From an uncultured Clostridia bacterium (lineage in GTDB: Bacteria; Bacillota; Clostridia; Oscillospirales; Acutalibacteraceae): a DNA stretch of 40,673 bases. Within the stretch, counting starts at the first letter, position 1. Each line of letters opens with the position of its first letter. The position numbers were made by a program, and so were the translations under genes. The notes under the pieces are model-generated. The model was not told the DNA's origin, made no database searches, and saw only the letters and a list, made by a program, of their open reading frames with translations. The stretch lies in NCBI GenBank assembly GCA_947627725.1, contig CANQXE010000020.1, positions 1-40,673 on the forward strand. The letters run 5' to 3'. This document shows positions 15,350 through 24,469 of this stretch, piece after piece.

Positions 15350-16342
15350 GTTAAATATTTTATTTATTGTTTTATCAATATTGTCATAAACATATCTTTT
15401 CTTTGACAAATCATCTAAACTGTTTAACACTTTAATCAAATCATTAATGCAAGAAACCTTAGTTAATATGTAATCTATTGTGTTTATATGAGCATTAAAT
15501 GTTGATGAAATAAAACTTTTTAAATTATATCCAGATCTACCGAATATACTATTGTAACGGTATATTACCTCTAATATTTCAATAATATTATAATTAGCGT
15601 CAGAATATTTGTTTAAATAATTTGTACAGATTTCAGTTGGTAAATTACCAGCACCTCGTCCAATTCCAGATAGTGTACAATCAACAACAATTTTTCTACC
15701 ATAATTAATACAGTTTCTCATTTCCTTCATCAGTTCAAATGATTGTAAACTATTATTATGCGTATGTAAACCAATCATTATATTTTTATTTAAGATTTCT
15801 TCAAAACTGTATAGTATTTTTCTCAAATCCCAAGTATTCATTGAACCAAAGGTATCCACTATTGAAAGACAGTTAATTTTAGTTTTATTTGCTATAGATA
15901 ATAGTACTGATAATTCTGATTGTTCATATGATAAAATGTCAACAGGCTGCAAGAATACTTCATATTCTAAATCTAAAATTTGCTCTATTACATTTGGAAT
16001 CAAGTTTAATTCATGCCTGTAAAAACACAAACGAATTACTTCAATTCCTTTCTTGTTACAAGGACCTAAATTATCAAAACTATATCTTGAGAAATCAGCG
16101 AGTACAGTTATTTTTTGGCTTTTTTTGTATGATGTTATTTCTTCAATCTTTTTGTCACGCTCATTTATAAAAACATTGTTTTTATGATTTGATTCGTTTT
16201 GTAAAAAACCTATTTCTATATATTCTATGTTGCTATTGCCCAATGCTTTATAAATTTGTTGATTAAAGTTCATAGAAAAATTTTTATCATATTGATAAGC
16301 GCCATCTCTTAAAGTGCAGTCTAACACATTATAGCAATTCAT
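15338..16342 (-). CDS. DRE-TIM (HMGL-like) aldolase/lyase
   Basis: A TIM-barrel metal-dependent enzyme of about 334 residues. The signature LDCTLRDGAYQ (residues 6-16), the metal-binding GLHTHNN and the barrel-end TLSGIGRGAGNLPTE place it with 4-hydroxy-2-oxovalerate-aldolase/HMG-CoA-lyase-like proteins. In sugar clusters these aldolases are found next to cytidylyltransferases and probably make an acidic sugar or keto acid, as inferred here. The frame opens at 16369, but AAGGA nine bases before the ATG at 16342 (MNCYN) marks the better start, with a 14-bp overlap with the glycosyltransferase gene. An isopropylmalate/homocitrate synthase is less likely because of the short length and the lack of a regulatory domain. 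Confidence 0.85.
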   Translation of the reverse strand: MNCYNVLDCTLRDGAYQYDKNFSMNFNQQIYKALGNSNIEYIEIGFLQNESNHKNNVFINERDKKIEEITSYKKSQKITVLADFSRYSFDNLGPCNKKGIEVIRLCFYRHELNLIPNVIEQILDLEYEVFLQPVDILSYEQSELSVLLSIANKTKINCLSIVDTFGSMNTWDLRKILYSFEEILNKNIMIGLHTHNNSLQSFELMKEMRNCINYGRKIVVDCTLSGIGRGAGNLPTEICTNYLNKYSDANYNIIEILEVIYRYNSIFGRSGYNLKSFISSTFNAHINTIDYILTKVSCINDLIKVLNSLDDLSKKRYVYDNIDKTINKIFNLTF

Positions 16343-17600
16343 GAATTGTTTTCCTTGTTTTTTCTTCAAAATTTGTAGGGATTATATATTCTTTTATTTT
16401 GTTTGTAAAATAATTGTTTTTTTCGGAATATTTTAAATTATTCCATTTATCTAATAAATCTAAAAAATCATCAAGGTTTGAAAAAACGTCAAAAGAGTTA
16501 TTTAATATAATAGGTGCTAAATTAAGTGCATACTCAAATATTTTAATTTTTTTTGCAATTAAATCTAGTACTATAGAACTCGAATGTATTATTGCAAAAT
16601 CAATATTTTGAGAAATTTCATCAAAATCATATGATGATTCATATATAAAAACACAGTGATTTTTATTATACTTATATTTCTTTTTATCTAGAGGGTGTGG
16701 CTTTATAATACATTTATACCCAGTTAATTTACAAATTTCATCAGCTAATAATATCATTTTATTATTAGATTCCTCTGAAAATTCGTGAGTTACACAATCT
16801 AAGAATATGCCGAATGTGTAATTTGTTTTAACTAATAGCCTTTCTTTCTTGCAGTTTGTTTTGTAATGGCTACCTACAATTACTATACTATCTCCATCGA
16901 TTCCGTAATTAGTAAGTTGTTTTTTTGTAAAGTTATTTTTTGCTAAATACAAATCACTTTTAAAATTAATTATTTGACTTTGATTTCTTAAATTGCTATT
17001 TGAGGAGTAAAATATTGGTTGACCATACTGAAAAGTGACCATTTTTATTTTATGAATGTATCGTAAATATGGAACTATAAGGTTTTCAAAAAAACCTGAA
17101 TCGTAAAAACATATACCCACTCTATAATTATAAGGAAAAATGTCCAGATTTTTTTCCAATTCAGTCAAATATGATAATTTTACTGCGAAAAAAATTTTGT
17201 CTTTTAAAGTGGTAACTTCTTTGAATTTTTTCAAATTCGAAGATAAAATTTTAAGATTTTTTTTAATAAGATTAATATCAATCTTACTGTGTTTTTTGAA
17301 TTCTACAATCATTTCATCATAATTGTCGTTATCAAAAATAGTTTTTATATAATCCCATTGGTTATCTCTTTTATCATTACCATGATAATAAGAAATTAGT
17401 AGTAAGTTTGAATTGTTATTTGTTTTTGAAACTTTTACATATTTAAAAAATAAATAATCGAGTAGTAATTTAATAGTATAGTGAATGCTTTTTTCTTTTA
17501 CTTTATATACTTCATTGTAAAGTAACGAATATAGATTAAAATCTGTATTATGTATGGATATGCTATTTTTGCAAAAAATATTTTTATATTTTTTTTCCAT
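16329..17600 (-). CDS. GT-B-type glycosyltransferase with HP motif
   Basis: A protein of about 423 residues, cytosolic or membrane-associated, Lys-rich at the N-terminus. The C-terminal Rossmann half carries CIIKPHPLDKKKY near residue 300, the HP motif typical of sialyl-, Kdo- and capsule-type transferases that use CMP-sugars, followed by FAIIHSSSIVLDLI. It lies between a CMP-sugar-type cytidylyltransferase and an aldolase, so transfer of the CMP-activated acidic sugar is a reasonable guess. The frame opens at 17636 inside the previous gene; the ATG at 17600 (MEKKYKN) with a weak AGAG is likelier. A CDP-glycerol-type transferase is the main alternative. Confidence 0.7.
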   Translation of the reverse strand: MEKKYKNIFCKNSISIHNTDFNLYSLLYNEVYKVKEKSIHYTIKLLLDYLFFKYVKVSKTNNNSNLLLISYYHGNDKRDNQWDYIKTIFDNDNYDEMIVEFKKHSKIDINLIKKNLKILSSNLKKFKEVTTLKDKIFFAVKLSYLTELEKNLDIFPYNYRVGICFYDSGFFENLIVPYLRYIHKIKMVTFQYGQPIFYSSNSNLRNQSQIINFKSDLYLAKNNFTKKQLTNYGIDGDSIVIVGSHYKTNCKKERLLVKTNYTFGIFLDCVTHEFSEESNNKMILLADEICKLTGYKCIIKPHPLDKKKYKYNKNHCVFIYESSYDFDEISQNIDFAIIHSSSIVLDLIAKKIKIFEYALNLAPIILNNSFDVFSNLDDFLDLLDKWNNLKYSEKNNYFTNKIKEYIIPTNFEEKTRKTIHELL

Positions 17601-18252
17601 TTGTCTCTTTTTGGTATTTGTATACCGCGTTAGCAATTATAAAATCCTCCATTGTATCAATATCTATAGCTTCTATTTTTGATGCTTCACAAATATATGG
17701 ATTTATATATGTTCTGCATTTGAATTTTTTATACAAATCTTTTTTAAATATATAAGAAGAAGAAACTTCCATATATATTTTTTCTAAATCCTGAGTTCTA
17801 GATATATTACTGTTATTAAAGTTTAATGGCTGTCCATCTTTCCATAATAGCGAGCATAAGTTGTAACCAATAAAGGCAGATGAATATTCACCATTATTAA
17901 CTTTTTCAATACAAAGATCAATTTTTTTTGAATTAGTAAAAGGGGCAGTTGCATGTGATATACAATATATATCAGCGTCTATTTTATCTATAAATTCATC
18001 CATAATCATTTGTGGTGTTGCTGAGTCACGATCCAATTCTTTTGATCTTTTTAAAAAAATGACATTTGGTAATAAGTATTTTTTTATTCTCTCATCGCTA
18101 CAAAAAACATATATGTCATCTATATGAGAAGACATTAATAATGCTTTTTGTATAAAATGGATTAAAGGTGTTCCGTCAAAAAATTCTTTAGTGTTTTTAC
18201 CCTTTAAACGTTCATTATTTGTTTTTATAGGAATCATTGCAGCAATTTTCAT
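17584..18252 (-). CDS. CMP-sugar (acylneuraminate-type) cytidylyltransferase
   Basis: A 222-residue protein of the NeuA/KdsB cytidylyltransferase family. It begins MKIAAMIPIKTNNERLKGKNTKEF, a nucleotide-binding loop with the Arg/Lys signature, and shows SHATAPFTNSKKID near residue 100 and EAIDIDTMEDFIIA near the end with the metal-binding acidic residues. It should couple CTP to a 2-keto sugar acid or a similar acidic compound. The aldolase two genes downstream could make the substrate. AAAGG lies eight bases before the ATG, and it overlaps the next gene by 17 bp. The actual sugar is unknown. Confidence 0.85.
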   Translation of the reverse strand: MKIAAMIPIKTNNERLKGKNTKEFFDGTPLIHFIQKALLMSSHIDDIYVFCSDERIKKYLLPNVIFLKRSKELDRDSATPQMIMDEFIDKIDADIYCISHATAPFTNSKKIDLCIEKVNNGEYSSAFIGYNLCSLLWKDGQPLNFNNSNISRTQDLEKIYMEVSSSYIFKKDLYKKFKCRTYINPYICEASKIEAIDIDTMEDFIIANAVYKYQKETNGKKI

Positions 18253-18264
18253 TTAATTTGCCTT

Positions 18265-19368
18265 TCATATTTTTGCGTAAATAATAGTTTCAAATTCTGT
18301 ACCACTACTATAATGTCGCATGTATATTTTATATTTAATATTGATTGATTTAATAAATTGTGGAATTTCGATGAAATCAGACCATTTATGATATGCACAA
18401 ATAGCTAGTTTGGGACTATTCCTTTTGATTGTTTCTTGTGCTCCTTCTAGTGCCTGTATTTCGCTACCTTCAACATCCATTTTTATAAAGCTAACATTGA
18501 TTTGATTCAATAAATTATCTAATTTGCATGTTTTAACTAAACAATTGCCATTATCATTTAGTTTTTGATTTGATGAATAATTAAGACCACTTGAAAATGA
18601 ATCAATTGATTCAACATTAGACAATGCTACATTATATGAAACACAATTTTTTACATCGTTTTCATTAAAATTTTTCAGCAGTTTAATAAAATTACAATTA
18701 TCAGGTTCGATGCAAATAATTCTATTATATTCACTAACCTTATCTACAAAATCCAGCACTGTTTCCCCAATAAAGGAGCCACAATCAATAAATGTTTCAT
18801 TATTATTTAAATTGATAACAGTTTCATCAAAATACTTTTTTTTATACTCTAGTGATATTTTTTTTAACCATATAGGATTTCTTGAAATTTTATAATTTAT
18901 TAAGCATGAAAATGTTCTTTTTGATAGATCATCTGCTAATAAATTAAAAGATTTTTCAAAATCGTGTTTTCTTGAAGTAAAGAAATCATTAAAATTATTT
19001 TTGAAGTCCATCCATGCAAAATCCATGACAATTATATTTCCACAGAATAAATCTTTAGCTTGTTCAAAAACACTATCACAGTCAGCACAAGTAATAATAA
19101 GCATTGAATTTTCAGAGGAATAATCACTAAGATAATCAGGTGAATAAATTTTATACTTATCAAGAAATAAATTTCCTGTTTTCAGCTTGTTATTATCAAC
19201 AAAAACTATTTCTATGGGTAATAAGTTTTGTAATTCAATGAATTCAATTAATTTTTCCGCACCTTGGCCTGTTCCCCAAATAATATATTTCTTGTGTTTT
19301 TTCAAAGTTTTTTTGCAATGATTTATATATATTTCATTTGTAGATTCATCAATTTCTAAAGTATGCAT
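18265..19368 (-). CDS. FkbM-family methyltransferase with N-terminal Rossmann domain
   Basis: A two-domain protein. Residues 25-110 look like a nucleotide-binding module (KYIIWGTGQGAEKLIEF, then VFVDNN), similar to those on some sugar-modifying enzymes. Residues 190-365 are an FkbM SAM-dependent methyltransferase (TFIDCGSFIGETVLDF, IICIEPD, then FIKMDVEGSEIQALEGA). FkbM enzymes O-methylate hydroxyls of natural products or glycans. The longer frame to 19383 overlaps the previous stop (ATGA) but lacks a ribosome binding site; AAGG eight bases before the ATG at 19368 (MHTLEIDES) is better. Substrate unknown. Confidence 0.85.
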   Translation of the reverse strand: MHTLEIDESTNEIYINHCKKTLKKHKKYIIWGTGQGAEKLIEFIELQNLLPIEIVFVDNNKLKTGNLFLDKYKIYSPDYLSDYSSENSMLIITCADCDSVFEQAKDLFCGNIIVMDFAWMDFKNNFNDFFTSRKHDFEKSFNLLADDLSKRTFSCLINYKISRNPIWLKKISLEYKKKYFDETVINLNNNETFIDCGSFIGETVLDFVDKVSEYNRIICIEPDNCNFIKLLKNFNENDVKNCVSYNVALSNVESIDSFSSGLNYSSNQKLNDNGNCLVKTCKLDNLLNQINVSFIKMDVEGSEIQALEGAQETIKRNSPKLAICAYHKWSDFIEIPQFIKSINIKYKIYMRHYSSGTEFETIIYAKI

Positions 19369-19379
19369 ATTTATAACCT

Positions 19380-20786
19380 TCATTTATCTAATTCGATATT
19401 ACTTTTTTTCCACTTTTTTTCAAAATAACTATATTTGTATTTATTTACATTTGAACTATCTGAAAAATCAATAGTATTTAAATGCATAATTACAAAATTG
19501 TATATATCGTCAAAATTCCTAATAAGATTTATTGCCTTTCCATTATATATATATACATTGAGGTTATACAACGCAGTAATTGCATTTCCAAAAATCATCA
19601 TTTTTGTTAACTCTTCTGAGGAAAATGTCGAAGAACAGGTAATTCTGTTTTTCTCATCTTTTTCGATCCAGAGGGTTTCATTGTTGCCTTTTTCATGCAA
19701 CAATTCATACATTTTTGTTCCTTGAATTATTGTTAATCTATAGGCACATAAATAAGTAGGATGTATTTCGTCTATAATCTTTTTTAATGTTTTGATAAAG
19801 CCATCAAAATTATCTCCGGGCAAACCAATAATTAATTCTGCTCTCCAGGAAATCATATATTCTTTTAGTAAGGGTAAGTATTGAAATATTGCTTTTAAAG
19901 AATTACTCCTTATATAGCCTGGAACATTTGGATTTAAAGTTTGGATGCCTATTCTTATTTCGCTAATATTACTATTTGCAATAATATTCATATATTCACT
20001 ATCTAAGGTTTCTGTTCTTAAGTAAATAATTAATTTGGAAATTGGTGAATATTTATTGAACATTTTTAAAATTTCTTTTCCTCTTTTTTTACTTCCTCCT
20101 AAAACAGGATCAACTATGAAGACTTTTTTTATTTTATTCTCGCCTATATTTTGGATTTCTTTTTTTGTGAATTCTATTGGGAAACAAGCAACATTGTTTC
20201 TCGTTTTATGTCCGCAGAAAGCACAATTATATGGACATCCTCGTGTTGTTTCAAACCATGTGAATTCATGTATATTTTTTAATCCAATATCTGATATCAC
20301 TCTTTTATCGTATAAAGGAATAGTATTTATTATTGATTCTTCAAATAGAGTTATATCTTCAATTTTATTGTCATTTGAAAAACTTATTTTATCTTTTAGG
20401 TGGTATTTATTTTTAATTAAATTATATATTTGGTGTTCTCCCTCACCAAGGATGATTATTTCATTGTTTTGCCATTGTTTAGGATTTAAATAATTAGCGC
20501 TCGGACCACCCAATATCACTTCTGTCGTTGAATCTATATATTTATTTCTTAATTCTGAACTTATATCAACTGTCCAATTATATAAACCAAATCCTATAAT
20601 ATCCAGATCATTAAAACTGAATTTATAATCATCAATATTAAAATCATCACAATTAATGGTTATAATTTTTACAGATAAAGCATTTAACGATGATAGTTTT
20701 GAGGCTATTCTCAATGTTCCTAATGCATATTTATTAGGGTATTTTTCAAAATCAGAATAATAGCTTATCAGTCCTATTTTTATCAT
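19380..20786 (-). CDS. B12-binding-type radical SAM protein
   Basis: A 468-residue protein. The first 130 residues form a cobalamin-binding-like Rossmann domain (DIIGFGLYNW, VILGGPSANYL, IIILGEGEHQI). The radical SAM core carries the cluster Cys residues in TTRGCPYNCAFCGHKT (Cys184, 188, 191), and ELIIGLPGDNFDGFIKTL follows. Such proteins use a 4Fe-4S cluster and SAM, often with cobalamin, to methylate unreactive carbons or rearrange scaffolds. It overlaps the fused phosphatase gene by 35 bp at its start and the FkbM gene by 4 bp at its end. Which reaction it does here is unknown. Confidence 0.9.
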   Translation of the reverse strand: MIKIGLISYYSDFEKYPNKYALGTLRIASKLSSLNALSVKIITINCDDFNIDDYKFSFNDLDIIGFGLYNWTVDISSELRNKYIDSTTEVILGGPSANYLNPKQWQNNEIIILGEGEHQIYNLIKNKYHLKDKISFSNDNKIEDITLFEESIINTIPLYDKRVISDIGLKNIHEFTWFETTRGCPYNCAFCGHKTRNNVACFPIEFTKKEIQNIGENKIKKVFIVDPVLGGSKKRGKEILKMFNKYSPISKLIIYLRTETLDSEYMNIIANSNISEIRIGIQTLNPNVPGYIRSNSLKAIFQYLPLLKEYMISWRAELIIGLPGDNFDGFIKTLKKIIDEIHPTYLCAYRLTIIQGTKMYELLHEKGNNETLWIEKDEKNRITCSSTFSSEELTKMMIFGNAITALYNLNVYIYNGKAINLIRNFDDIYNFVIMHLNTIDFSDSSNVNKYKYSYFEKKWKKSNIELDK

Positions 20787-22167
20787 TTAATATTCGTTCT
20801 CCTTCGAAAAAAACATTTTTGTATTTTTGCACAATTTCTTTTTGTTCTAATGATAACTCTTTATTGTTTATATAATAATATAAAATACCAATAGCACTTC
20901 GTATCATCATGGAATTTATTATTAATTTAACATCTATATCTGAATATTTTTTTATGAAATTTCTAATTTCTTGATCTAAATCTGATAATTTACCAATTTC
21001 AAATAATATATAGCATGAAAGCAAACATCCTATCTGAAATTCTATACTAGCTGTAACTACATTATCAAAATCAACCAAAAATGGTTTATTGTTTTGAAAA
21101 ATTATATTTTTTTTATGAGGATCCATATATACAATATTTGTTGGTTCAAGTATTTTTTTATTTATATTTTTTATGTCTATGTATTTTGCAAATATTTTAT
21201 CAAAATGATTATGCTTATTAATTTTATTTTGAAATAATTTCAAATACAAGCCTAATGAAATAGGAGGTCTTCGTATATCTTTTGTATCTATTGAAATCAT
21301 ATTGTGAAATTCATTCAGTAAATTTGTTTTTTGAATTGGATTTAATTCTTGATAGTTTAAAGAATCACCTGATATGTATTCTTCAATTTTTTGTATATAA
21401 ATTTCTTTACTATCATAATAGAATTCATAATTATATAGTTCTGGAACATTTTTAAATTTTAATGATAGAAATTTTTGTATTAAATATCCGCTTATTATGT
21501 TCATGGATTTATAATTATAATGTGTTCTTTTTATAATATAATCATGTTCATTTGTACTAACTTTTACTACATATTTTGACTTATTTTTAATTAATGTCGT
21601 ATTGTCTATGTTTTTCCATGGATCATGTAGTATAAAATAATTATTATGTGAAATATCAACAGATGAAAACTGAGACGATTTATAAAACAGATTTACAATT
21701 GTTCTCATTATAATTGCATGCGTAACTACGAGTTTGTCATTAAAACTTTTTTCATAGAATTCGAATAGGAATAGCAGTACTCTTGCTTGGATCACAACGC
21801 TTTTCTCTGAATCCAAAATTTTATCTAGCTCTGCTCTCTTATTCCATAATTCATAATAGTTATGATTATATTCTCTTAAATAATTATGATTCATTGCAGC
21901 AATTGTTCCACAATTAACCTCTTCTAATAATTTGTTTGAAGTAAGTTTTAAATTAAATGTTCGTGAAATAAGGTTTCCCGTTTCAACGGTTCTTTTTAAT
22001 GGACTGCAAATAATTTCATCAATCTCGCTGAAATCGTTTTTACATAAATGTAAAAAATTAAAATTATCAATATTTTCGTGTATTGATAAATCCACTATAT
22101 TTCCTTGAATTATAGAATTACAATTGGCAATTGATTGGAAATGCCTCATTATTATGATTTTATTCAT
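20752..22167 (-). CDS. histidine-phosphatase / APH-like kinase fusion
   Basis: A 471-residue protein joining two opposite activities. Residues 1-175 are a histidine phosphatase: MRHFQSIAN holds the catalytic His in an RHF variant of the usual RHG, then SPLKRTVETG, LLEEVNCG and LVVTHAIIMR. Residues 190-440 resemble an aminoglycoside/choline-type kinase: VYMDPHKKNIIF is a variant of the catalytic HxDxxxxN loop, and FLVDFDNVV holds the metal-binding Asp. The catalytic loop starts Tyr-Met rather than His, so activity is uncertain. A kinase plus phosphatase could add and later remove a protecting phosphate during assembly, which is inference. Confidence 0.8.
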   Translation of the reverse strand: MNKIIIMRHFQSIANCNSIIQGNIVDLSIHENIDNFNFLHLCKNDFSEIDEIICSPLKRTVETGNLISRTFNLKLTSNKLLEEVNCGTIAAMNHNYLREYNHNYYELWNKRAELDKILDSEKSVVIQARVLLFLFEFYEKSFNDKLVVTHAIIMRTIVNLFYKSSQFSSVDISHNNYFILHDPWKNIDNTTLIKNKSKYVVKVSTNEHDYIIKRTHYNYKSMNIISGYLIQKFLSLKFKNVPELYNYEFYYDSKEIYIQKIEEYISGDSLNYQELNPIQKTNLLNEFHNMISIDTKDIRRPPISLGLYLKLFQNKINKHNHFDKIFAKYIDIKNINKKILEPTNIVYMDPHKKNIIFQNNKPFLVDFDNVVTASIEFQIGCLLSCYILFEIGKLSDLDQEIRNFIKKYSDIDVKLIINSMMIRSAIGILYYYINNKELSLEQKEIVQKYKNVFFEGERILNDKNRTDKLLF

Positions 22168-22168
22168 A

Positions 22169-22864
22169 TTACTCTAAATATTTCAAAATACTACTAAGTA
22201 CTTGATTTTTACTATTTTTCCCTTCAATTTTTACTAAATTAAATTTATTACTGTTAGTTTCTAACTTTTCATATAATTCTGCTATTTTATCATTGTTACT
22301 AAATAATGATGTCTTTGCATCGCTTCTATTTTTATTCCTTTTAACAATTTCATCAATAGATAAATGCAAATAAAAGGAATGATCAGCGGGTGGTATTATT
22401 GTTTTTTCATATTCTTGAGTCAGTTGATTTATATTCAAATGATATAAACTCCTATAAAATATTTCATCATAAAAATATCTATCAAATAAAAAAATTTTTC
22501 CTTTATTGTATAGTGGTATTATGACTTCTTTAAACCATAATTCAGCATCTCTTTTACAGGATAAAAACAACTGATATGCATCTGCTGTTTTAAAAAAAGC
22601 ATTTTTACTGTATAATAATTTATCTATTAACTCCTGTGTGTGTTTTGAACGTAAATAGAATCTTGTATATATAACATCGAAACTTTCAAAATAATTATAA
22701 TACTCTTTGATTTCCTTTATACAGTCGTAATTCTCGTTATCACTTAAATCGAATATTGAAGCCGTCTTTTTGCCTTGTTTTTTGTAATAAGATATCAACA
22801 TATTTAATTGTGTTGTTTTTCCAGCACCATCAATTCCTGATATAGATATTATTTTTCCTTTCAT
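22169..22864 (-). CDS. thymidylate-kinase-like P-loop kinase
   Basis: A 231-residue P-loop protein. The Walker A motif is SGIDGAGKTTQLNML near residue 10, and the DR-type motif is LFDRYFYDEIFYRS near residue 115, as in dTMP kinases. The lid region (NKNRSDAKTS) has the Arg/Lys residues expected to bind phosphates. It has drifted in the nucleotide pocket and lies in a natural-product cluster, so it may phosphorylate a nucleoside-like or sugar intermediate instead of dTMP. GAGGTG lies five bases before the ATG, and it is packed one base from the fused phosphatase-kinase. A housekeeping tmk is less likely here. Confidence 0.8.
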   Translation of the reverse strand: MKGKIISISGIDGAGKTTQLNMLISYYKKQGKKTASIFDLSDNENYDCIKEIKEYYNYFESFDVIYTRFYLRSKHTQELIDKLLYSKNAFFKTADAYQLFLSCKRDAELWFKEVIIPLYNKGKIFLFDRYFYDEIFYRSLYHLNINQLTQEYEKTIIPPADHSFYLHLSIDEIVKRNKNRSDAKTSLFSNNDKIAELYEKLETNSNKFNLVKIEGKNSKNQVLSSILKYLE

Positions 22865-22873
22865 ATAATCACC

Positions 22874-24178
22874 TCATAATGAATGAAACACATAAATGGG
22901 TTTGTGTTTCATGTTTTGAAAAACATATTTTTTATTGTTTTTTATTAATTTTGGACAATATGGATCACTTTTAGAAAATGGAATTTTTTCGACATATTTT
23001 CTAACTTGACAACCACCTCTACATTGAGTTTTAATCTTACATTCACTACATTCTTTGTTCGATTGTATTTCATTTATGTAGTTAATTAATTCCTCAGAGT
23101 TGATAATAAAATCTTTTAATGATTTGTAATTACAATAGTTTCCTAGATTTTTCTTATTCATTAGACAAGGAGTGATAATGCCATTAGGATTTATTGTCAA
23201 GAGTTCTTGTGCACCGATGCAGCCCATTCTGTTTGGTAAACCAACATTTAAACAATGATTTGTAGGATTGTTTATTATATCAATTTTAATTAAATGCATA
23301 TACCTTTCTTTGAGGATTAGCAATTCCTTAATTAAATCATAATGAGAAACTTTATTATTAAAGTAATATCCTTGCTCATGATATATTGACCTTTCTGGAT
23401 TCGAAAATTTTATTTTATCAACCCCCAAATCAATAGCTAGAAGTATATCTTTTTCTAATTCCTCAATCGTTGTATTTGGGAAAAATACAGGCTTGATACA
23501 TATTTCTGTATTACTATTTAGGATCTTTTTATTTTTCACAAGAAGTTTAATTCCGTTTACAGCTTTCTTAAAACTGCCCGATCCACGTAATTCATCATTA
23601 TTTTTTTCGTTGTAACTGTCTAAGCTAACGCTAATAGATAACAAATTATATGATAATAATTGCTTGCTATTATTGTCATTAATAAGTGTTCCATTTGTTG
23701 CCATTGAAAGGATCATATCATGAGAATCACAAAAAGAAACATATTCGAATAGTTTACTTTCATCTATCAAAGGTTCTCCTCCTGCCAAATGAACTCTCAT
23801 CACCCCTAAATCATAAAGATCATTCAAAATTCTAACAATGGTTGAATTATTTAAAGTATCGTTATTATAATGAAATTCTCTATTATAACAGTAGGTGCAT
23901 TTTAGATTACATTTAGTTGTGAAATCAAAATATGCTTCTAATGGAACAATTTGAACATCAGTAAATGTATTATCAACGAAATAGAATTTTTCGTTTTCTG
24001 ATAACAAGTTATTTAATCGTAAATAATCTAATACAATAGTTTTGCTTTTTTTAGATTTTTCAATATTGTAAAAATGTTCTGATAAATTTTTATCTTCAAT
24101 AAGATAATACATTTTTTTAGCTTTAATATATATCAAACAGCCATAATTTTCTTTGCGAATAGTAATTAAATTAATCAT
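22874..24178 (-). CDS. radical SAM/SPASM peptide-modifying enzyme
   Basis: A 434-residue radical SAM protein. The cluster motif is CNLKCTYC (Cys90, 94, 97), followed by HLAGGEPL. The C-terminal SPASM region holds the auxiliary-cluster Cys residues (CIGAQELLTINPNGIITPC, then CSECKIKTQCRGGC and YCPKL). The N-terminal 75 residues (GCLIYIKAKKMYYLIE...) resemble a leader-binding RRE-like domain, so the usual substrate would be a peptide, though no precursor gene was found in this window. AGGAG lies seven bases before the ATG. It could act instead on the carrier-bound amino acid. Confidence 0.92.
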   Translation of the reverse strand: MINLITIRKENYGCLIYIKAKKMYYLIEDKNLSEHFYNIEKSKKSKTIVLDYLRLNNLLSENEKFYFVDNTFTDVQIVPLEAYFDFTTKCNLKCTYCYNREFHYNNDTLNNSTIVRILNDLYDLGVMRVHLAGGEPLIDESKLFEYVSFCDSHDMILSMATNGTLINDNNSKQLLSYNLLSISVSLDSYNEKNNDELRGSGSFKKAVNGIKLLVKNKKILNSNTEICIKPVFFPNTTIEELEKDILLAIDLGVDKIKFSNPERSIYHEQGYYFNNKVSHYDLIKELLILKERYMHLIKIDIINNPTNHCLNVGLPNRMGCIGAQELLTINPNGIITPCLMNKKNLGNYCNYKSLKDFIINSEELINYINEIQSNKECSECKIKTQCRGGCQVRKYVEKIPFSKSDPYCPKLIKNNKKYVFQNMKHKPIYVFHSL

Positions 24179-24469
24179 GTTTTAAACTCCTTGATTAGAT
24201 ATGATTGAATTCTATTGCTAATTATATCTAGTTAATAATTAAATTTAACTGATTAATGTAAAATTGTTAGTTAAAAAAGCATAAATGTAAAAAAGATAAA
24301 TAAATCATTTATTAAAAGTAATAATATTGTTTAACTCGAATTTCATATTTCAATTATTTAAATTCGGTACTATATAATTTTGGATTAATCATTACGAGCA
24401 GTATTGATAATGAATATTATTAATCAGAGCATATAGTTACATAAATTCAAGTTGCAATATAATTTTAAG
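24179..24469. other. AT-rich gap; no gene or peptide precursor seen
   Basis: Both strands were read for a precursor peptide. Only frames of 12-13 codons without ribosome binding sites are present (for example an ATG near 24399 and one near 24346 on the minus strand). A promoter for the radical SAM gene may lie here. Confidence 0.5.

Noticed and set aside
15338-20786. Phosphonate pathway (cytidylyltransferase, aldolase and B12 radical SAM recall fosfomycin-type genes)
   Set aside because: No phosphoenolpyruvate mutase or phosphonopyruvate decarboxylase is present, and the cytidylyltransferase looks like the sugar-acid type.
24179-24469. Precursor peptide gene for the radical SAM/SPASM enzyme
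   Set aside because: Only frames of 12-13 codons without ribosome binding sites are found on either strand.
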